Positions 22,913-35,537 of a stretch of DNA of 64,000 nucleotides are shown here, piece after piece. The translations under genes and the position numbers were made by a program. Source of the DNA: Terebella lapidaria (taxonomy: Eukaryota; Annelida; Polychaeta; Terebellida; Terebellidae). The first letter of the stretch is position 1, and every line of letters starts with the position of its first letter. The DNA lies in contig OX424558.1 of NCBI GenBank assembly GCA_949152475.1, forward strand, positions 39,132,651 to 39,196,650, given 5' to 3'. The notes below the pieces were generated by a model. The model was given only the letters and a program-made list of their open reading frames with translations. It was not told where the DNA came from and did not search any database.

Positions 22913-25900
22913 TATTGGCATGGCGTTTCGTCCATCCGTCCGTACCAACGAACGTATCATAGTGGGACTATAAAAGATCTGTGCGACTAAGTGATTTGTG
23001 GGACTATTTTAGTCGCACAACGTTGTCCTAACGCTGTTTGTGGGACTAAAATTTCCACAAGGGACTGTTCGTACGAACGTCCGTCCGTTCACATTACGGT
23101 CGAATCTTTCTGAAGATTTGCACAAACATATTCCAGGAAAAAAAATTTCAATCTTCCCATTTTCGCATTTTTTCCAAAATGGCGGCCATTTTCGACGAAA
23201 AATTGCTGATTTTGGACTTTTTTAATTCAAAACATTCACATCGTACCCCTGTGATATTTATACGTTGTGACGTTTCCATCACGATGCAAATGTTTCCGGT
23301 GTGATGCAAATATGTTCCATCGTTGTATCAAAGTTCCCCGCATGCTGCCATTGTTCTCGGTCGAATAATGATCCTGACCGTGTGAGCTGACATGGTGCGT
23401 CATATGGCGTGCTATAGCTCTAATCAGATGAAAACATTTGAATTGTGATATAAGCCACCATACAAAGCAGCAATTTTACTGCAACTTTTTTTTTTATTTC
23501 TAACACTGTAATTTTTTTTGCCTTGAAGAATTTTTATGAATATTTACTAAAACATTACTTGGACTAATACCCTTGGCCCTTGACCCAATTTTCAAATCAT
23601 ACATTATTAGATTCCCCTTTATATGTACTTTTTAATTGTGACCTGTATAAGTTTTTTGCCCATGAATCGCTCTTGGCGAACGAAATCAAGTTTTCGCTAT
23701 TGACAAATTGTTGGACCACTTGTTCCTCCAATGTCGCATTCACCGCTAATCATAACGTAGGCCTACTGTGTACTTTATATCTACCCCATCACCATTTTAG
23801 CTTACCGACCCATATGGGCCGAGAAGCTATTGACGTGGTTTTTGACGTCCGTCGTCAGTCCGTCTGGCAAATAACTTTTTTTGCCTTGAAGAACTTTTCT
23901 GAATATTTACTAAAACATTACTTGGACTAATACCTTGCGACGTTTTTCTTTTCTTTTTTTATTCAATCGTTTTTGTCGGTTTGGCGGCCATTTTTGACGA
24001 AAACTAGCTAATTTTGGACTTTGATGGCCTTTTCTCAAAAACCGTCTGATCAGATTTGGGATTTTTGTCTCAAAACATTCCCCTCATATGGGCCTCTATG
24101 ACATGTATAAGTTTCGTTGCCATTGAATCGCCTGTCTGCGTGTGGCTGACATTTTGATTTTTTGACGGGTCGGCGGTTTGAGTGGTGACCTTGAATTTGA
24201 CTTCATTGAAGTTGGAAGGTCAAAACGGCCAATGATTTTGTCTTTGTTTGCCATTTTCTCAAAACCTATTCAGACAGTTTTCTTCAAATCCATGATTTTC
24301 CTTATGTACCTTCGTGATGTGTGTAAGTTTTGTTGCCTCTGAAATGACGGGCTGCGTGGGGCGGCCATTTTGATTCTTTGACGGGGAAAAAATTTGTCCG
24401 AAATCAAGTCATTATTCGTTTTGAGCCATTTCCAGCATTTTTTTTTCGGCCATTGCAAATTTTCAGGGACTTTCACCCGATTTTCCTTCATAGTGGGACC
24501 TTTGTGGTGTAAACTCCTAGAACAATTCAAGATATATCCCAAGTATTGGCACATTCAAATGGGAAATCATATAGTGCGGTTTGAGTGGTGACCTTGAATT
24601 TGACCTTGAATTATATTGGAAGGTTAAAATTACCTTTTTTGTCGAAAGAAACAATGATTTTCGTCTTTGGCGGCCATTTTCTCAAATTCTATTCAGTTTT
24701 CCTCAAAACCATGCATAAGATACAAAGGTACATAGGGATGTACCTTTGTGGTGTGTATAATTTTTGTTGCCTTTGAATCGACGGTCTGTGAATATATATC
24801 ATTAACGAGAAAAAAACTTTCAAGATGTACAAGATGATTTTATATTACAGTCCATACAGAAAATGTGTTTCCGGCAACATTTACGAATATGTTTCGACAA
24901 TAGAGTTTAAGATCAGTGGAACAATTTATATTTGGAAAATCAATACTCTGTGCAATTCTCATGATCTGCTGGTAAGCTACAGCACCCTTGGTGTTATGTT
25001 TCCTTATCTTATATCATTTGAATTATAATTTTTTTATTATTATACCCACAATCTTTCATAATTAGCATTTGTATAGGCCCCAAACCGTTTATTACCGCTG
25101 ACTGATAACTGAAACATCTACAACATTGTATAACGTGTCACTTCACATACGAGGAAGGAGCACATTATATACGCATTGTTCTATTAATCCATAGTGTAGA
25201 AGTATAGTAGGATATAATAGCAATAATTTTATTATTGCAACCATTTCAACGTCAACAGAGATGCAAGACATGTTTGCATGAAAATGTACGAATAAAGCTG
25301 TGTAAAATTCGCAAATAACACACTGATACAAAGAAACATACAACAATTATGGTGAGTATTTAAAACATAGTTATTGACGCTATATTATTGGAATATTGGA
25401 AGGACTACTTTGATTCCTACACCTGGTTTACACCATTTTTCACTGATGTTTTCGTGATGCTAAATAATGCATATTATGTATATACATGTAACTTGGCATA
25501 CTGTTCCTGGGGATTAACTTCAAACGTCCGATCTTCTGCTCAAGAAACTGAGAAAATTATCAATCTAACAGCAATGATGAGGATTCTTGTTGAAACCTTG
25601 TCGTCTGCATGCGAAAAGACAATCACTTCACCAGAAATTTTCAACTGAATAATGGGTGTCCATAATGCGAACGGCACGTTATATGTTGGGCGCATAAAAT
25701 ATATTCAGATGTCACAAAATCAGAGTTAAGGGTCCATAGTCCTGTAATGTAACGGGAAATACTCTACCACACATTTCCTTCAGACGCCCATGTGTATCCA
25801 GTCGTTCTCCAGATTCGGCGCATGTCATAGGCCCGAAGTTTGTAATGATCTTTACGGTATCAAGCCTACACTCATATCGGCTGGGCCCTGGGCGCTCCAG

Positions 25901-26065
25901 GAAACCCAATATACATGTATGGCTTCCCGGATTTCTAGAACGGAATGATTGCCAGAATACACTTTTTAAAAAAATATAAGCAACGATAAAAAAGTCACGC
26001 TCTCGAGCTATAGGGCCTAACTACCCATACATCCCATCTGGCTTTTCCTGCTTCAATACAGGTTT
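22913..26065. other. Intergenic DNA with degraded repeats
   Basis: 23000-24800 is a mosaic of repeat bodies marked by GGCGGCCATTTT and TCTCAAAACC words and a second hairpin end at 23800-23826. 24800-26065 is AT-rich and unremarkable. A minus-strand ORF of 65 aa at 25712-25909 has an even residue composition but no start context, splice site or family match, so it is not called as an exon. Confidence 0.5.
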
Positions 26066-28695
26066 TCATGACACTGAAGAATGTGCATCAACTGTGGTCG
26101 TGTTGAGTGTGTTGATGATGATTTTCTCGTCTTTGACGAGGAAGACGGCGTAGATTTTGGTGCCGAACTGACAGAGAAGCGTTATGAAGGCGTTGAGGAG
26201 GAGACAGACGGAGAGCAGTACGGCCTTGTGGTGAGAGTGGAACGTCGTGAAGTACGTCGGCAGGATGACCAGCCACATGAAAAACGTTGTCGAGATCGAC
26301 ACGAAAATGTAGCGAGAGTCGTTAAAGTTCTCGGGGAGTTTCTTGGTCAGGAAGCCGAGAACGCCGCAGCTCGCTATCACCGCCATGTTGTAGGCCAGTG
26401 GCGGGATGAATGACGTCATTGTGAAGGAGCACGTGACCTCTACGTAACGCTCCGTGGCGAACGGCATGATTAACTCGGGACGTGACGGGATCTCCAGCTC
26501 CAGGATAACTAGGAGTGCAAACTAAAACAAAAGGTAAAATATGATAACGTATCCAGACCGACATACTATATATAGATGAACCGAGCAATTAAAATTATAT
26601 TGCCTACCTGGATAGCAACTATTATAGACGCTAATAAAAGCTGAGCTCTTGACGATATGAACTTAGGCCGACTGACGCCCTTCTTGCCGGCGTTGAAGAT
26701 GCGATATATTCGGGAGGTTTTGACGAGAAGTGGGCTGTACGTGACACAGACGGAGAAGTGGAAGCCAGTCTGGCGCAGGGGACAAACAACCTCGTCCGGG
26801 TAGCGCACGAATACCATGGAGACACAGCAGGCGATCAGACAGCCGCACAGCACCATGACACTCAGCTCACGACTCGTGGCCTTCAGCAGCCGGTTCTTGC
26901 GCTTGACGGCGTAGACGGCAATGACCGAAGTCGTGGCTATCACCCCGAGAGCCGAGAGACACACGATACAGATACCCATTGCCTCGCGGAGCTGCAGGTA
27001 GTAAGGCTCTATCGACTCACAGGAAGTCATGGTTTCGGGGTCGGGCCAGGTGAAGGATGGACATTGCTGACAGGAGGCCTCGTTCACGATGATCTCGTTA
27101 GATCGACATTCCCTACAGTTCCAACAACAGGCCAACTCTCGGATCTGGTAGTACTGTCTCGGACCACATGGCTTGCTGCAAATTGACTCCAAGTCCGGAC
27201 TCATGGTCACTGACGGATCTAACAGCTTCAAGTCCATCGTGATTTTCTGCGTCGACATGTCCCAGCGTCCTATTGTAGTCAGTCGACGTCCGTATTCTTT
27301 TTTCCACATGTACTGGTTGATATCAAGTTGTCCAATGGCGTCGCCTATTTCATCGAAAGCAATTTCTACAGAATACCCAGGTATTTTCAAGCTCCTCATG
27401 TGCTGCAATAACAGTGTTCCGTCCATACAATATTCCAAACTATGATTATTTGGTTTTAAAAATTCTTCAGGACAGTTTTCAGCTATGAATGCATGCAATG
27501 CATTGGCGAATACAAGGACCCCGTCTGCGTTTTTAGAGGCTGTTGACCATTCAAAGTTCTTGGTGTGATTAGTCATATACGCGTTGAAAAGCATTCCCCA
27601 GTCATCACGCTGTATTCCTAAATTCTCGTTCTTTGCGAAATAGTTCGCCTTGATCTCAGTTATCCAAGGATTAGACGAGTTCACCCAGTCTTTCGAAGCC
27701 AAATGCTCTAGAAAACCATTAATTGGTCCTTCACTATGCATAAAAGTAAAAGAACCGGAAACATACGGTTCCGTTGGCAAATCTTCCATATCCGTCAAAG
27801 TGTCCCCCGCGAGAAACACGAAGTAGTTCGCCAGTCCTGCATCGTTCAAACCCCCAAAGAGCAGGTCCATTGCGTTTACTTCCAAGAACAAGATGACCAC
27901 TCTCGCTTGTCCGTGCTCTCTCAGCTCCGCGATTATGCTACCAACTTCCACGCGATCTGCCGACGTCGATATTCGCCTAGAGACGGCCAAGCATTTCCCC
28001 CGGTTTTTGATTCCCTGTGTCGCATACTTGCCAGCGTTCTCACCATACGAACCCTCCGAATAAAGCAGGGATACGTAGGACCAATCGAAGTAGTCAAGGA
28101 GGTCCATCATGGCCGTCACCATAGTCCGGTCTGGAGGAACGAGCCTCATAAAATACTTGAACCTCGTCTTATCACTCAGTTCATCACTAGTGGTGAATGT
28201 TCCAAGGACGGGAATCTCATACAGTCCCAGGAAGCTGGAGACCATGACGGCCTGTCTGCTGTAGGACGGACCGACCACTCCAACTAGGATACCAGCAGAA
28301 CTCGCATCCCTGTCCGCAGGGCACATCTCGTCTTTAGTGACAGAAAATTTCTGCAGAATCGAGACCGCTCGCGCCAAAGAAGTTACGTCTTTTTGGCAGT
28401 CATCCATAAGCTGGAACCCAAGAGTGATGTTGGGAAGGATGTCCGGGTTCCTGTTGATGGAGTCCGCTATGTATTCGAAGACCTCGGAGTAAATGACATC
28501 GTTACGTAGAAGTGACTCCGAGCAGAAGTTTTCCAGGCTGTATCGGTGCATGGCCGTGAAGGCGCCGATCATCAGGTCGCCTTGTACAACGTGTGAAGTA
28601 TCGTCCAGATTGGGTATGTCCAGACTTGAAGCTGTACTCAATTTCTTGAGCAGAAGTACTTGTGAGAATATGAGCACTTTTAGTGAAATCTTCAT
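26066..28695 (-). CDS. Metabotropic glutamate receptor-like class C GPCR, two exons
   Basis: Exon 1 is 28695-26608 (696 codons) and exon 2 is 26521-26066; the 86-bp intron has donor CAG|GTAGGC and acceptor TTTTGTTTTAG and keeps frame, giving 847 aa. Order: signal peptide (1 to about 24); Venus-flytrap ligand domain (about 38-490, with LPNITLGF and the GVVGPSYS segment); cysteine-rich domain (about 506-560, with CCWNC); then seven membrane segments (TM1 about 571-595, TM2 608-630, TM3 640-662, TM4 crossing the splice, TM5-TM7 in exon 2). RIYRIF after TM3, IPSRPE before TM5 and FGTKIY at the end of TM7 are class C hallmarks; the usual FxPKxY has Thr for Pro. The tail is only about 20 aa. By manual alignment the mGluR1 residues Ser165, Thr188, Asp208, Tyr236, Asp318 and Lys409 correspond to S146, T169, D189, Y217, D298 and K388, while Arg78 corresponds to Tyr69. 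It is a plasma-membrane receptor, probably Gi/o- or Gq-coupled by family; the ligand is uncertain. Confidence 0.9.
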
Positions 28696-30840
28696 CTTTC
28701 AAAGTTGTTCAATAAAAAAACAATTTCCGACTTAGTTATAGCCTTGTAGGCAATCACATAAAACACCCACTGCTCTAATGACACTGCTTAATTCTTTGCA
28801 AAACACACAGGCTGAGTCAAGTGAAGAGTAGTTCCTATTGTGGGGTTTGCCTATTGTGCTGCACTTTACTCTTGCTCATCTGATTGTAAATTGGTAGTTT
28901 GATGTACCTTGACGAAGCGTAATGATACTCAATGTCGTTATAGCCCTCTTTCCATGACAAGATAATTGCTAAGACCCCAACTGTTCTCGTTGCTCTGGTA
29001 TCCGTGCATACCGAGACGTATAGACTTAGTGTTCATTAGTAAACGATATTTACGTACGCAATGGTAATCAATTGTGTTTCGTTACCTGCGAGCATCAAAT
29101 ATGCAGTTGCTGCATACGCTTTTGGGACAGGACTCTCGCAGGACAAAATCCCACGCAATTTTGTATGATATCCCATCGATATGTTTAATTGATGGAATGG
29201 CTCGTCGCGACAAAGAGCAATAATGTTTATTATGATCAGGTTCGGGACATCGCCAGAGATTTTTTTGGGCGGGATAGTTACAGGTAAATATGCCCCATGT
29301 CAAAATGTGGGTATGCCACGCCAATATATAGGATTTGCTTATCCATTGTGGCGCAGTTCAATCACAGCATTGAGCAGGCGATACGCCTCCACAACTGCAA
29401 ATAAAATAATCGAAGGAATTAATTATTTCGTTCGGAAACACAATGTGCATTGACACAGTTAGTTAATGCACCTTAACACTCTGGACATGTTTATGGAAAT
29501 GGAAAAGTTCCACATTATGGAAAAGTTTCACATTATTTGGCTTTTATATCTACCAAGGTTTTCAGTGAGCTCCTCCCAAATGTGTGGGTTGTTTTCGTTT
29601 TATGTTCAGATGTATTGAATTCGTAAATGAAATTATTTTCTTCGCGACCAAACACACCGGGACTGAAATTTCAAAACATTACAAACTTACTGTAATGTTT
29701 TTACTGTATCAGTACTGTATCATACATAAGGGACACTAATTTTTATTGTATTAAACACATCAACATGTTATGGTACTGGATCAACGATAAACCTTTTCAA
29801 CAATGAACATTTTTAACAAAGCTTCATTTGCCACGCAGAAAAAAGTAGTTAGGGTTGACACTGAGGCAAGAATATTCATATTCATAGCAGCTGACAGAAC
29901 AAACAAGCAAAATAATAGGAGTAAACATTACTGACATGCTATAGTGCCTTGATTCCGATGAAATAGAAGGGAAATTACAGGATCTGTACTAGTCTATTGG
30001 TAGATTGTTTAGTTTTATCACTGCTGGTAACTTTTATGCGGAGACATTGCTTGACTCAGAATGATCTGTTCGCTGTGGGGGTCATTTTGGATTTCCATTG
30101 CATTCTGGGAATAGAAAAAGTGTTGCATTCCATGTATGCTTCTACCGACCCCAAATACTGGTTCATATGCATTATTCACCATCTTATTAGGTCAAGTGAC
30201 AGAAAAAATGCAATATTTCTCACCGATTGCGAGCGAGCGCCACAGTCGTCATCAACAAATATATCCAGGAATTCAAAAGAATCCATCTTGGCACTATTTT
30301 TGAAAATTAATTCTTATGTTTTGAGCTTGATATGTGGGAATGGAACTGCTTTTACCATCAATCTGGCCTCGATTGAGGTTTTTTCACATATCAGTGGCAC
30401 TCTGGTCGGAAATGTGATTTTCACTGGTTTCATTGTCAGCCATTGTGAATTCTGAAGCAACCAACACTCACAGGTACTCAGGCATGACACCATTGGAGTC
30501 CCCAGTATCAAGAACATGGGTATAGACACCAGAATCATGTCTCTATGTGCAATAGAAGCTGAGTTATAGCAAAGATTTATATATTTGGTTATAGTCCAAA
30601 ACATGATTTTCCGAAAAAGGCCCAGAAAACTGTGTAAATAATAGGAACACCCAACCCATAACTTTGTATTATGTGCCCAATAAATATTTTGTATCAAATG
30701 TGTTCACACATTTTTGCCAGGGACGGGCCTCCGGAAACATCTCTAATATTCAATAATATAATAAAAACTAACTAAAAAATTGGTTTCGGAGGATGGGGGG
30801 GGGGGGGTGCAGACACACATATTATACATGCCCGACTGTT
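28696..30840. other. Region upstream of the receptor gene
   Basis: AT-rich, with no clear further exon, RNA gene or intact repeat. It should contain the receptor promoter and any 5' untranslated exon, but no distinctive element was found. Overlapping ORFs on both strands at 29997-30697 have no family resemblance. A poly-G run lies at about 30796-30808. Confidence 0.5.
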
Positions 30841-31664
30841 CTTTTTTTTGTGTAAACTTTATTTTCCGATTCCCAAACACGCAAAAGCGTATATCAATGG
30901 GTTTCAACAAAACATAGAGAAAAAAAAACTGTACATAACAAAGGAATCACATACGAGCTTTTTTACGTTAAATTATTTACATAATGAGATACTGAGATGA
31001 TCAGATGGGATGATTGATGGGTGGATTATAACTGAATGAATCGATGTAAAATGGAAGAATCAGAACCGAAATCGATTGGTTTCTAGTATGTATTGAATTA
31101 CTGCGTTGAATATGGCACAGTTTGCATCAGAAGAAAGGCCAGTAAATCCATTTAGTAGAATGTAAGGGTCAGTGATTGTGTCGCCGATGTTGGCAAACAG
31201 CGAACGCCGTGCATCACTATATAACGGACAACTTATCAAGAAATGATAAAGATCTTCCTTATTATGGCCGCAGCGACATGACGGTGTGTCAATGACATGC
31301 AAATTCATACATAAATCATAATTTAACAAGCTACACCCTATCCTCAGTCGGGATAAAATAATATTTACATGGCGTGGCCCCATATAAAATAGGCTATTTG
31401 ACTGTGGGTCTCGTTGCTTGAGTTTTGCCTTAAAAGAGCTGACGGAGTCTGCATTTTTCTGCACCGATGATAATAGATTCCATTCACTGGTGGTATTGTG
31501 GATAAATGAGGTACTTGAACATCTCAGCCGAGCATTGTCTAAACTGATATCACCAGCTGATCTTAAATTATACGAAGATCGCTCTCGGACTGTAGATGGC
31601 ATAATACTTGACAAATAAGGTGGACTCAGACCATTGATAATTTTATAAAACAAACACAGTCTAT
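30841..31664 (-). mobile_element. 3' part of a CR1-like LINE, separated from its 5' part
   Basis: Downstream piece of the minus-strand LINE whose upstream piece is at 45648-48690. It contains the C-terminal coding segment, about 200 bp of 3' UTR, and AATAAA followed by a short A tail (TTTTTTTT on the plus strand at about 30842-30849), which marks the 3' end. The right edge at 31662-31664 is the TAT target duplication of the Harbinger insertion. Confidence 0.85.
31060..31661 (-). pseudogene. LINE ORF2 C-terminal segment
   Basis: Open to a stop at 31060 (codon TGA). Contains LCLFYKIINGLSPPYL, typical of the region after the RT thumb in CR1/Jockey-type LINEs, and a terminal CRCGHNKEDLYHFLISC segment, a Cys/His cluster seen near the C-terminus of several such elements. 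The frame continues upstream into the Harbinger terminal repeat to 31755, but those extra residues are transposon-encoded noise. The true upstream coding sequence lies at 45651 and above. Confidence 0.85.
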
Positions 31665-31740
31665 AGGCCCCTACACACTGAACGCGGCGCGGCGCGGTGC
31701 GGTGCGGCGCGGCGCGGTTGATAATTTTGCCGCACCGCGC
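31665..31740 (+). repeat. Harbinger left terminal inverted repeat and GC-rich subterminal repeats
   Basis: The first 36 bases match the right end perfectly in inverted orientation. They run into repeated GCGGCGCGGTGCG words and their complement (GCCGCACCGCGCCGC to about 31742), which could fold and could provide multiple binding sites for the element's proteins. Confidence 0.92.
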
Positions 31741-31846
31741 CGCGAGATCTTTCACATCGAGAGCGGCGATTTTTCAGTCGCTGGCGACGTCACAGGACAC
31801 GTGATCTCAGCTGAAAATCGGCGGTAAACTTTCCATTCAGACGAAC

Positions 31847-34800
31847 ATGGATCCCGAAGAAGAAGCGTTGATTTTGCTGCAGCTGTTGCCAAAAAGAAAG
31901 AGAAGAACGATATGGGTACATCCGACAAACAAAAAGCGGAAAGAATTGGGCGAGTTTCATAGACTCGTTCAGGAACTGAAACTTGATAGCCACCGGTTCA
32001 AGGTGTACTTCCGCATGTCGATGGATAACTTCAACTGCCTCCTTGGTGCGGTCGGCCCTGTGTTATACAGGCAACGAACTAATTTTAGGGAACCATTAAG
32101 TGCGGAGCAACAACTGGCTATATGCCTATAGGCCTATGTGTCCTCATGGTGTCTCCAGGGAGTGCATCTAGGCTATATATGCAGATGTAGATAGCACAAT
32201 AGGCATTCTGTATCATGAAAATCATTAATTCAGGTATCTGGCAACCGGAGATTCCTTCACCACGATTGCCTTCAGCTATCGAGTTGGGATTTCAACCGTA
32301 AGCAAAGTTGTCAGCGAAACATGCAGTGCGCTTTGGGAGGTGTTGTCACCAACATACCTCAAGTCCCCAGAGACTGACGACTGGAATCGCATCGAACGTC
32401 GCTTCAACGAGAGGTGTGTGTGCAATATTGACGTGCATCGACATGTAGGCTAGATCTGAATCTGGTAGGCCAGCACAGGCATTGTTGGTAAATAGGCCTA
32501 CGCTGGGAAAGGCAATCACCAGAATCTGAGGCTGAACGCCGGAATTGGAGGTTGGACTCCCGAATCAGAGGAAATGGCACAGTTTTCAGGGTAAACAGAC
32601 GAGAATGGTTGGGGAAAAGCGACCAGAAGCTAGAATCTTCCCTGTCATCGATGTGACAGTGTGTATCAGTTAGCCTATGCTCATGATCACTGATTGCGCC
32701 TCGCTACAACGAAACCATCTCGAACAGTTATGTCATTAGTCGTGGCACAATTCTTGGCACTAAAACCGCATAGAGGCGGCAAAACGGATCGAATAAATTA
32801 ACCCGTTTCATTCAGTAAATAACTCATTATACCACTTGGCCTGGTGCACATGGGTTTTCACATTTGTGGTTGGAGTTTTTTTCTTCAAATTTGTGTATGC
32901 AGTTCTTAGGTTATCGAACCTTTGGTTCGATAAACCATTGGCATGGCGTTGCGTCCGTCGTCTTCGTCATCGTCGTCCGTTAATATGATACCTAATATAT
33001 TTAAAGTTTACGATCGAAGCTTTCTGAAGTTTCGCACAAAAATGCCTGATAATATGTCGAGAGGGAGGTACTTTTTAGTTTTAGTTTTTGATTCACAAAA
33101 TAATGACCGCCGGAACGTTTTCACCTGGGTGTAAACCTTTTCACCTGGGTGCAAACTTTAATACCCGGGTGTAAACCTTTATACCCGGATGCAAACCTCA
33201 ATCGGCCCAAGGTCCCAGACACAGAGGCCTCCAAGCCCAAGGTCTTCGACACAGAGACCCCCGAGCCCGGATCCCAGACCTATATACCCCCAAGCCCGAG
33301 CTTCCAGACACAGATATCGGAACCCGATATTCCAGACACAGAGCCCCCTGAGCCTGAGGTCACAGTCCGAGGTCCTAACATAGAGATCTCTGAGCCTGAG
33401 GTCCCAGACACAGAGACCTCCAAGCCCAGAGTCCAACGAATTTTTGTACCCGGGTGGAAACGTGCACCTGGGTAGAAATGTTTACACCTGGGTATTAAGG
33501 TTTACACCCGGGTATTAATGTTTTCACCTGGGTGTAAACGTTTGCATCCGTGTGGTAACGTTTTCACCCAGGAATTAAGGTTTGCACCCAGATGTACAGG
33601 TATACAACCGGGTGTAAACGTTTACGGTTTACGGCTTAAACGGTGGAAAGGTTTGCAACCGGGTGGATAAGTTTTCACCCGGGTATAAAGGTATAAACTG
33701 AACATGGATAGCGAATTCAAGCCACCCTAAGTTTCCGATGAAAAACACCAAATTTTGGACTTTGACGGCCATTTCTCCAAAAACCGTTCACGCAGTTTAG
33801 ACATTTTTGTTCCAAGACATGCAATATTGCTAATTTGGGTCCTGGACATTGTGTATGAAGATGGAGGGCCTTGAATTGCTCGAAAGTCCTCAAATCTAGT
33901 CTTAAAAAGGCCCAAAATTAAAATTTCGGCCATTCTCTCGAAAACCGTTCAGAGGGTTTTGAGAATTATGGTTCAATACATGCCAACAAGAGTCCTTGAC
34001 ATTGTGTATGAAGATGGAGTCGCTCAAAAGGCCCGAAATCTAGTACCAAAATGCCGATATTTTAGTTTTCTGTTGTATTATCGAAAACCGTTTAGACAAT
34101 TTTGATATTTTTGTTTCAAAACATGCCAATTGGTGTCCTTGACGTTGTATAAAGAGGGAGTGCCTTGAAATCTATGCTCAAAAGCCCAAAATTCATTTTT
34201 CGGCTGCTTTCTCGAAAAACTTTTGTTTATTTTGAGTTATCTCATGGTAAACACCTCGGTTACTTACTCAGCTGTCACAATCTTCACAACATGTCGTCAT
34301 GTGACTTTCCAGCCTGCCAAATTTGGTTGCAAGTTCGCACTTCATTTGCATTCGGATATTGATCCGCTATTTTGTGTCCCACTTTCACACTGACCTTGGT
34401 TATTCCTGAAAGCCATATATATTTGCACGCTCTATGGACACGCTTTTTATGACATTAGTCGTATATGAAACACTGTATCAAACCAAACTTATAGGAGCTA
34501 CTCGCAATGTATTCTTGTTTTTGTGCCATTTCCTCTGAATCGGGAGTTCAACTTCCAAATCTGGCGTTCAGATTTTGGCGATCGCCTTTCCCAGGATGGT
34601 AAAGGTTTCCGGGCACTTCATGTATCAATCTTATAGATAATATATACCAGAAAAGAATTGGGCAATTCGAACCTTGTACACAAATCATAGATGTACATAG
34701 ATGAATGCTCCAAAAATTACGAATCGTACAGTGTCAGTTATATTCATACAACTTTTTAATAATTATGACAGATGGAACTTCCCGCATTGTATCGGGACGA

Positions 34801-35537
34801 TTGACGGCAAACATGTGGTGATGCAATGTCCAAGCAACTCAGGCAGCAAGTACTACAACTACAAGGGCAGTCATTCCATCGTTTTGATGGCACTCGTTGA
34901 CGCCGACTATTGCTTTACTGTAGTAGATATTGGCGAATGCGGGAAAAATAGCGACGGTGGCATATTTGCAAATTCCCAGCTGGGAAGGAAGATGGCAAGT
35001 GGCACACTCGGTATTCCAGATAGCTGCCCACTGGAGGATGCACCACAATTTGGAGATATGCCGTTTGTCATAGTTGGGGATGAGGCGTTCCCTTTGAAAG
35101 TAAATGTCATGAGGCCATTCCCGGGCAAGATGTTGGATAAAAAGAAATCCGTGTATAACTACCGGTTGTCTAGGGCCCGTCGCATCTCAGAGAATGTGTT
35201 TGGGCTGCTTGCGGCGCATTGGCGCATCTATCAGAGGCGTATTGTGCTGCCTGTCGACAAGGTCCAGATGGTGGTACAAGCCACCTGTGTTCTCCACAAT
35301 TTTCTACAACGACACGGAAACGACAGGGACCAGGGTTACCTGGCGGAAACCCTTGCTGAGGACGCCCCTGCACCTGCACATGAGGGGCTGGTGCCAGTGT
35401 CAGGCACGGAGTTGTCCGGCAACCGAGCCTCCAAAGACGCGTACGCAGTCCGAGACTCATTCGCGGAATATTTCTCCTCCGCTGGAGCCGTGCCGTGGCA
35501 GAACCAAGTCACCAGCCGTGGGGCATCGACGGTTTGA
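31847..35537 (+). CDS. PIF/Harbinger transposase (HARBI1-like DDE nuclease)
   Basis: Exon 1 starts at 31847 (94 codons), exon 2 is 32234-32413 and exon 3 is 34772-35537. Exon 1 holds the Lys/Arg-rich start and the helix-turn-helix-like SMDNFNCLL region. Exon 2 has YLATGDSFTTIAFSYRVG, a second helix-turn-helix stretch. Exon 3 has the catalytic DDE core: first Asp in CIGTIDGKH, second in IVGDEAFPL, Glu in RRISENVFG. Exon 2 to 3 splicing (GAGAG|GTGTGT, TATGACAG|A) keeps frame. Exon 1 meets a TAG at 32129 and has no GT donor where the family would place one, although exon 2 has a clean acceptor (TTCAG|G), so this junction looks damaged or non-canonical. Predicted protein is about 408 aa, normal for the family; polyA signal at 35907. 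It would cut and join the terminal repeats in the nucleus, probably with the MADF partner. Confidence 0.85.
32909..32935 (+). repeat. Terminal hairpin of an interspersed repeat in transposase intron 2
   Basis: GGTTATCGAACC-TTT-GGTTCGATAAACC, followed by ATTGGCATGGCGTTGCGTCC. It is the same end structure as at 22886 and 59171. The repeat body (GTTTACGATCGAAGCTTTCT, then GGCCATTTCTCC-like words to about 34240) fills much of the 2.36-kb intron. Confidence 0.75.
33119..33700. repeat. Minisatellites in transposase intron 2
   Basis: Two interleaved minisatellites. The outer one (33119-33200 and 33440-33700) has a 20-21-bp unit like TCACCTGGGTGTAAACCTTT. The inner one (about 33195-33436) has GAGGTCCCAGACACAGAGAC-type units of about 30 bp and is open in frame, encoding Pro/Glu/Thr/Ser-rich repeats such as EVPDTETSKP. 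No start context or splice sites support translation. Confidence 0.85.

Noticed and set aside
25712..25909. 65-aa minus-strand ORF downstream of the receptor gene
   Set aside because: Residue composition looks gene-like, but there is no splice site pairing with the receptor frame and the receptor already has a natural stop.
26758..28287. Plus-strand ORFs opposite the receptor gene (142 and 183 aa)
   Set aside because: Antisense shadows of the strongly supported class C receptor exon.
29997..30697. Overlapping ORFs of 152 aa (+) and 127 aa (-) upstream of the receptor
   Set aside because: No domain, no splice or polyA context, and composition like the AT-rich flank.
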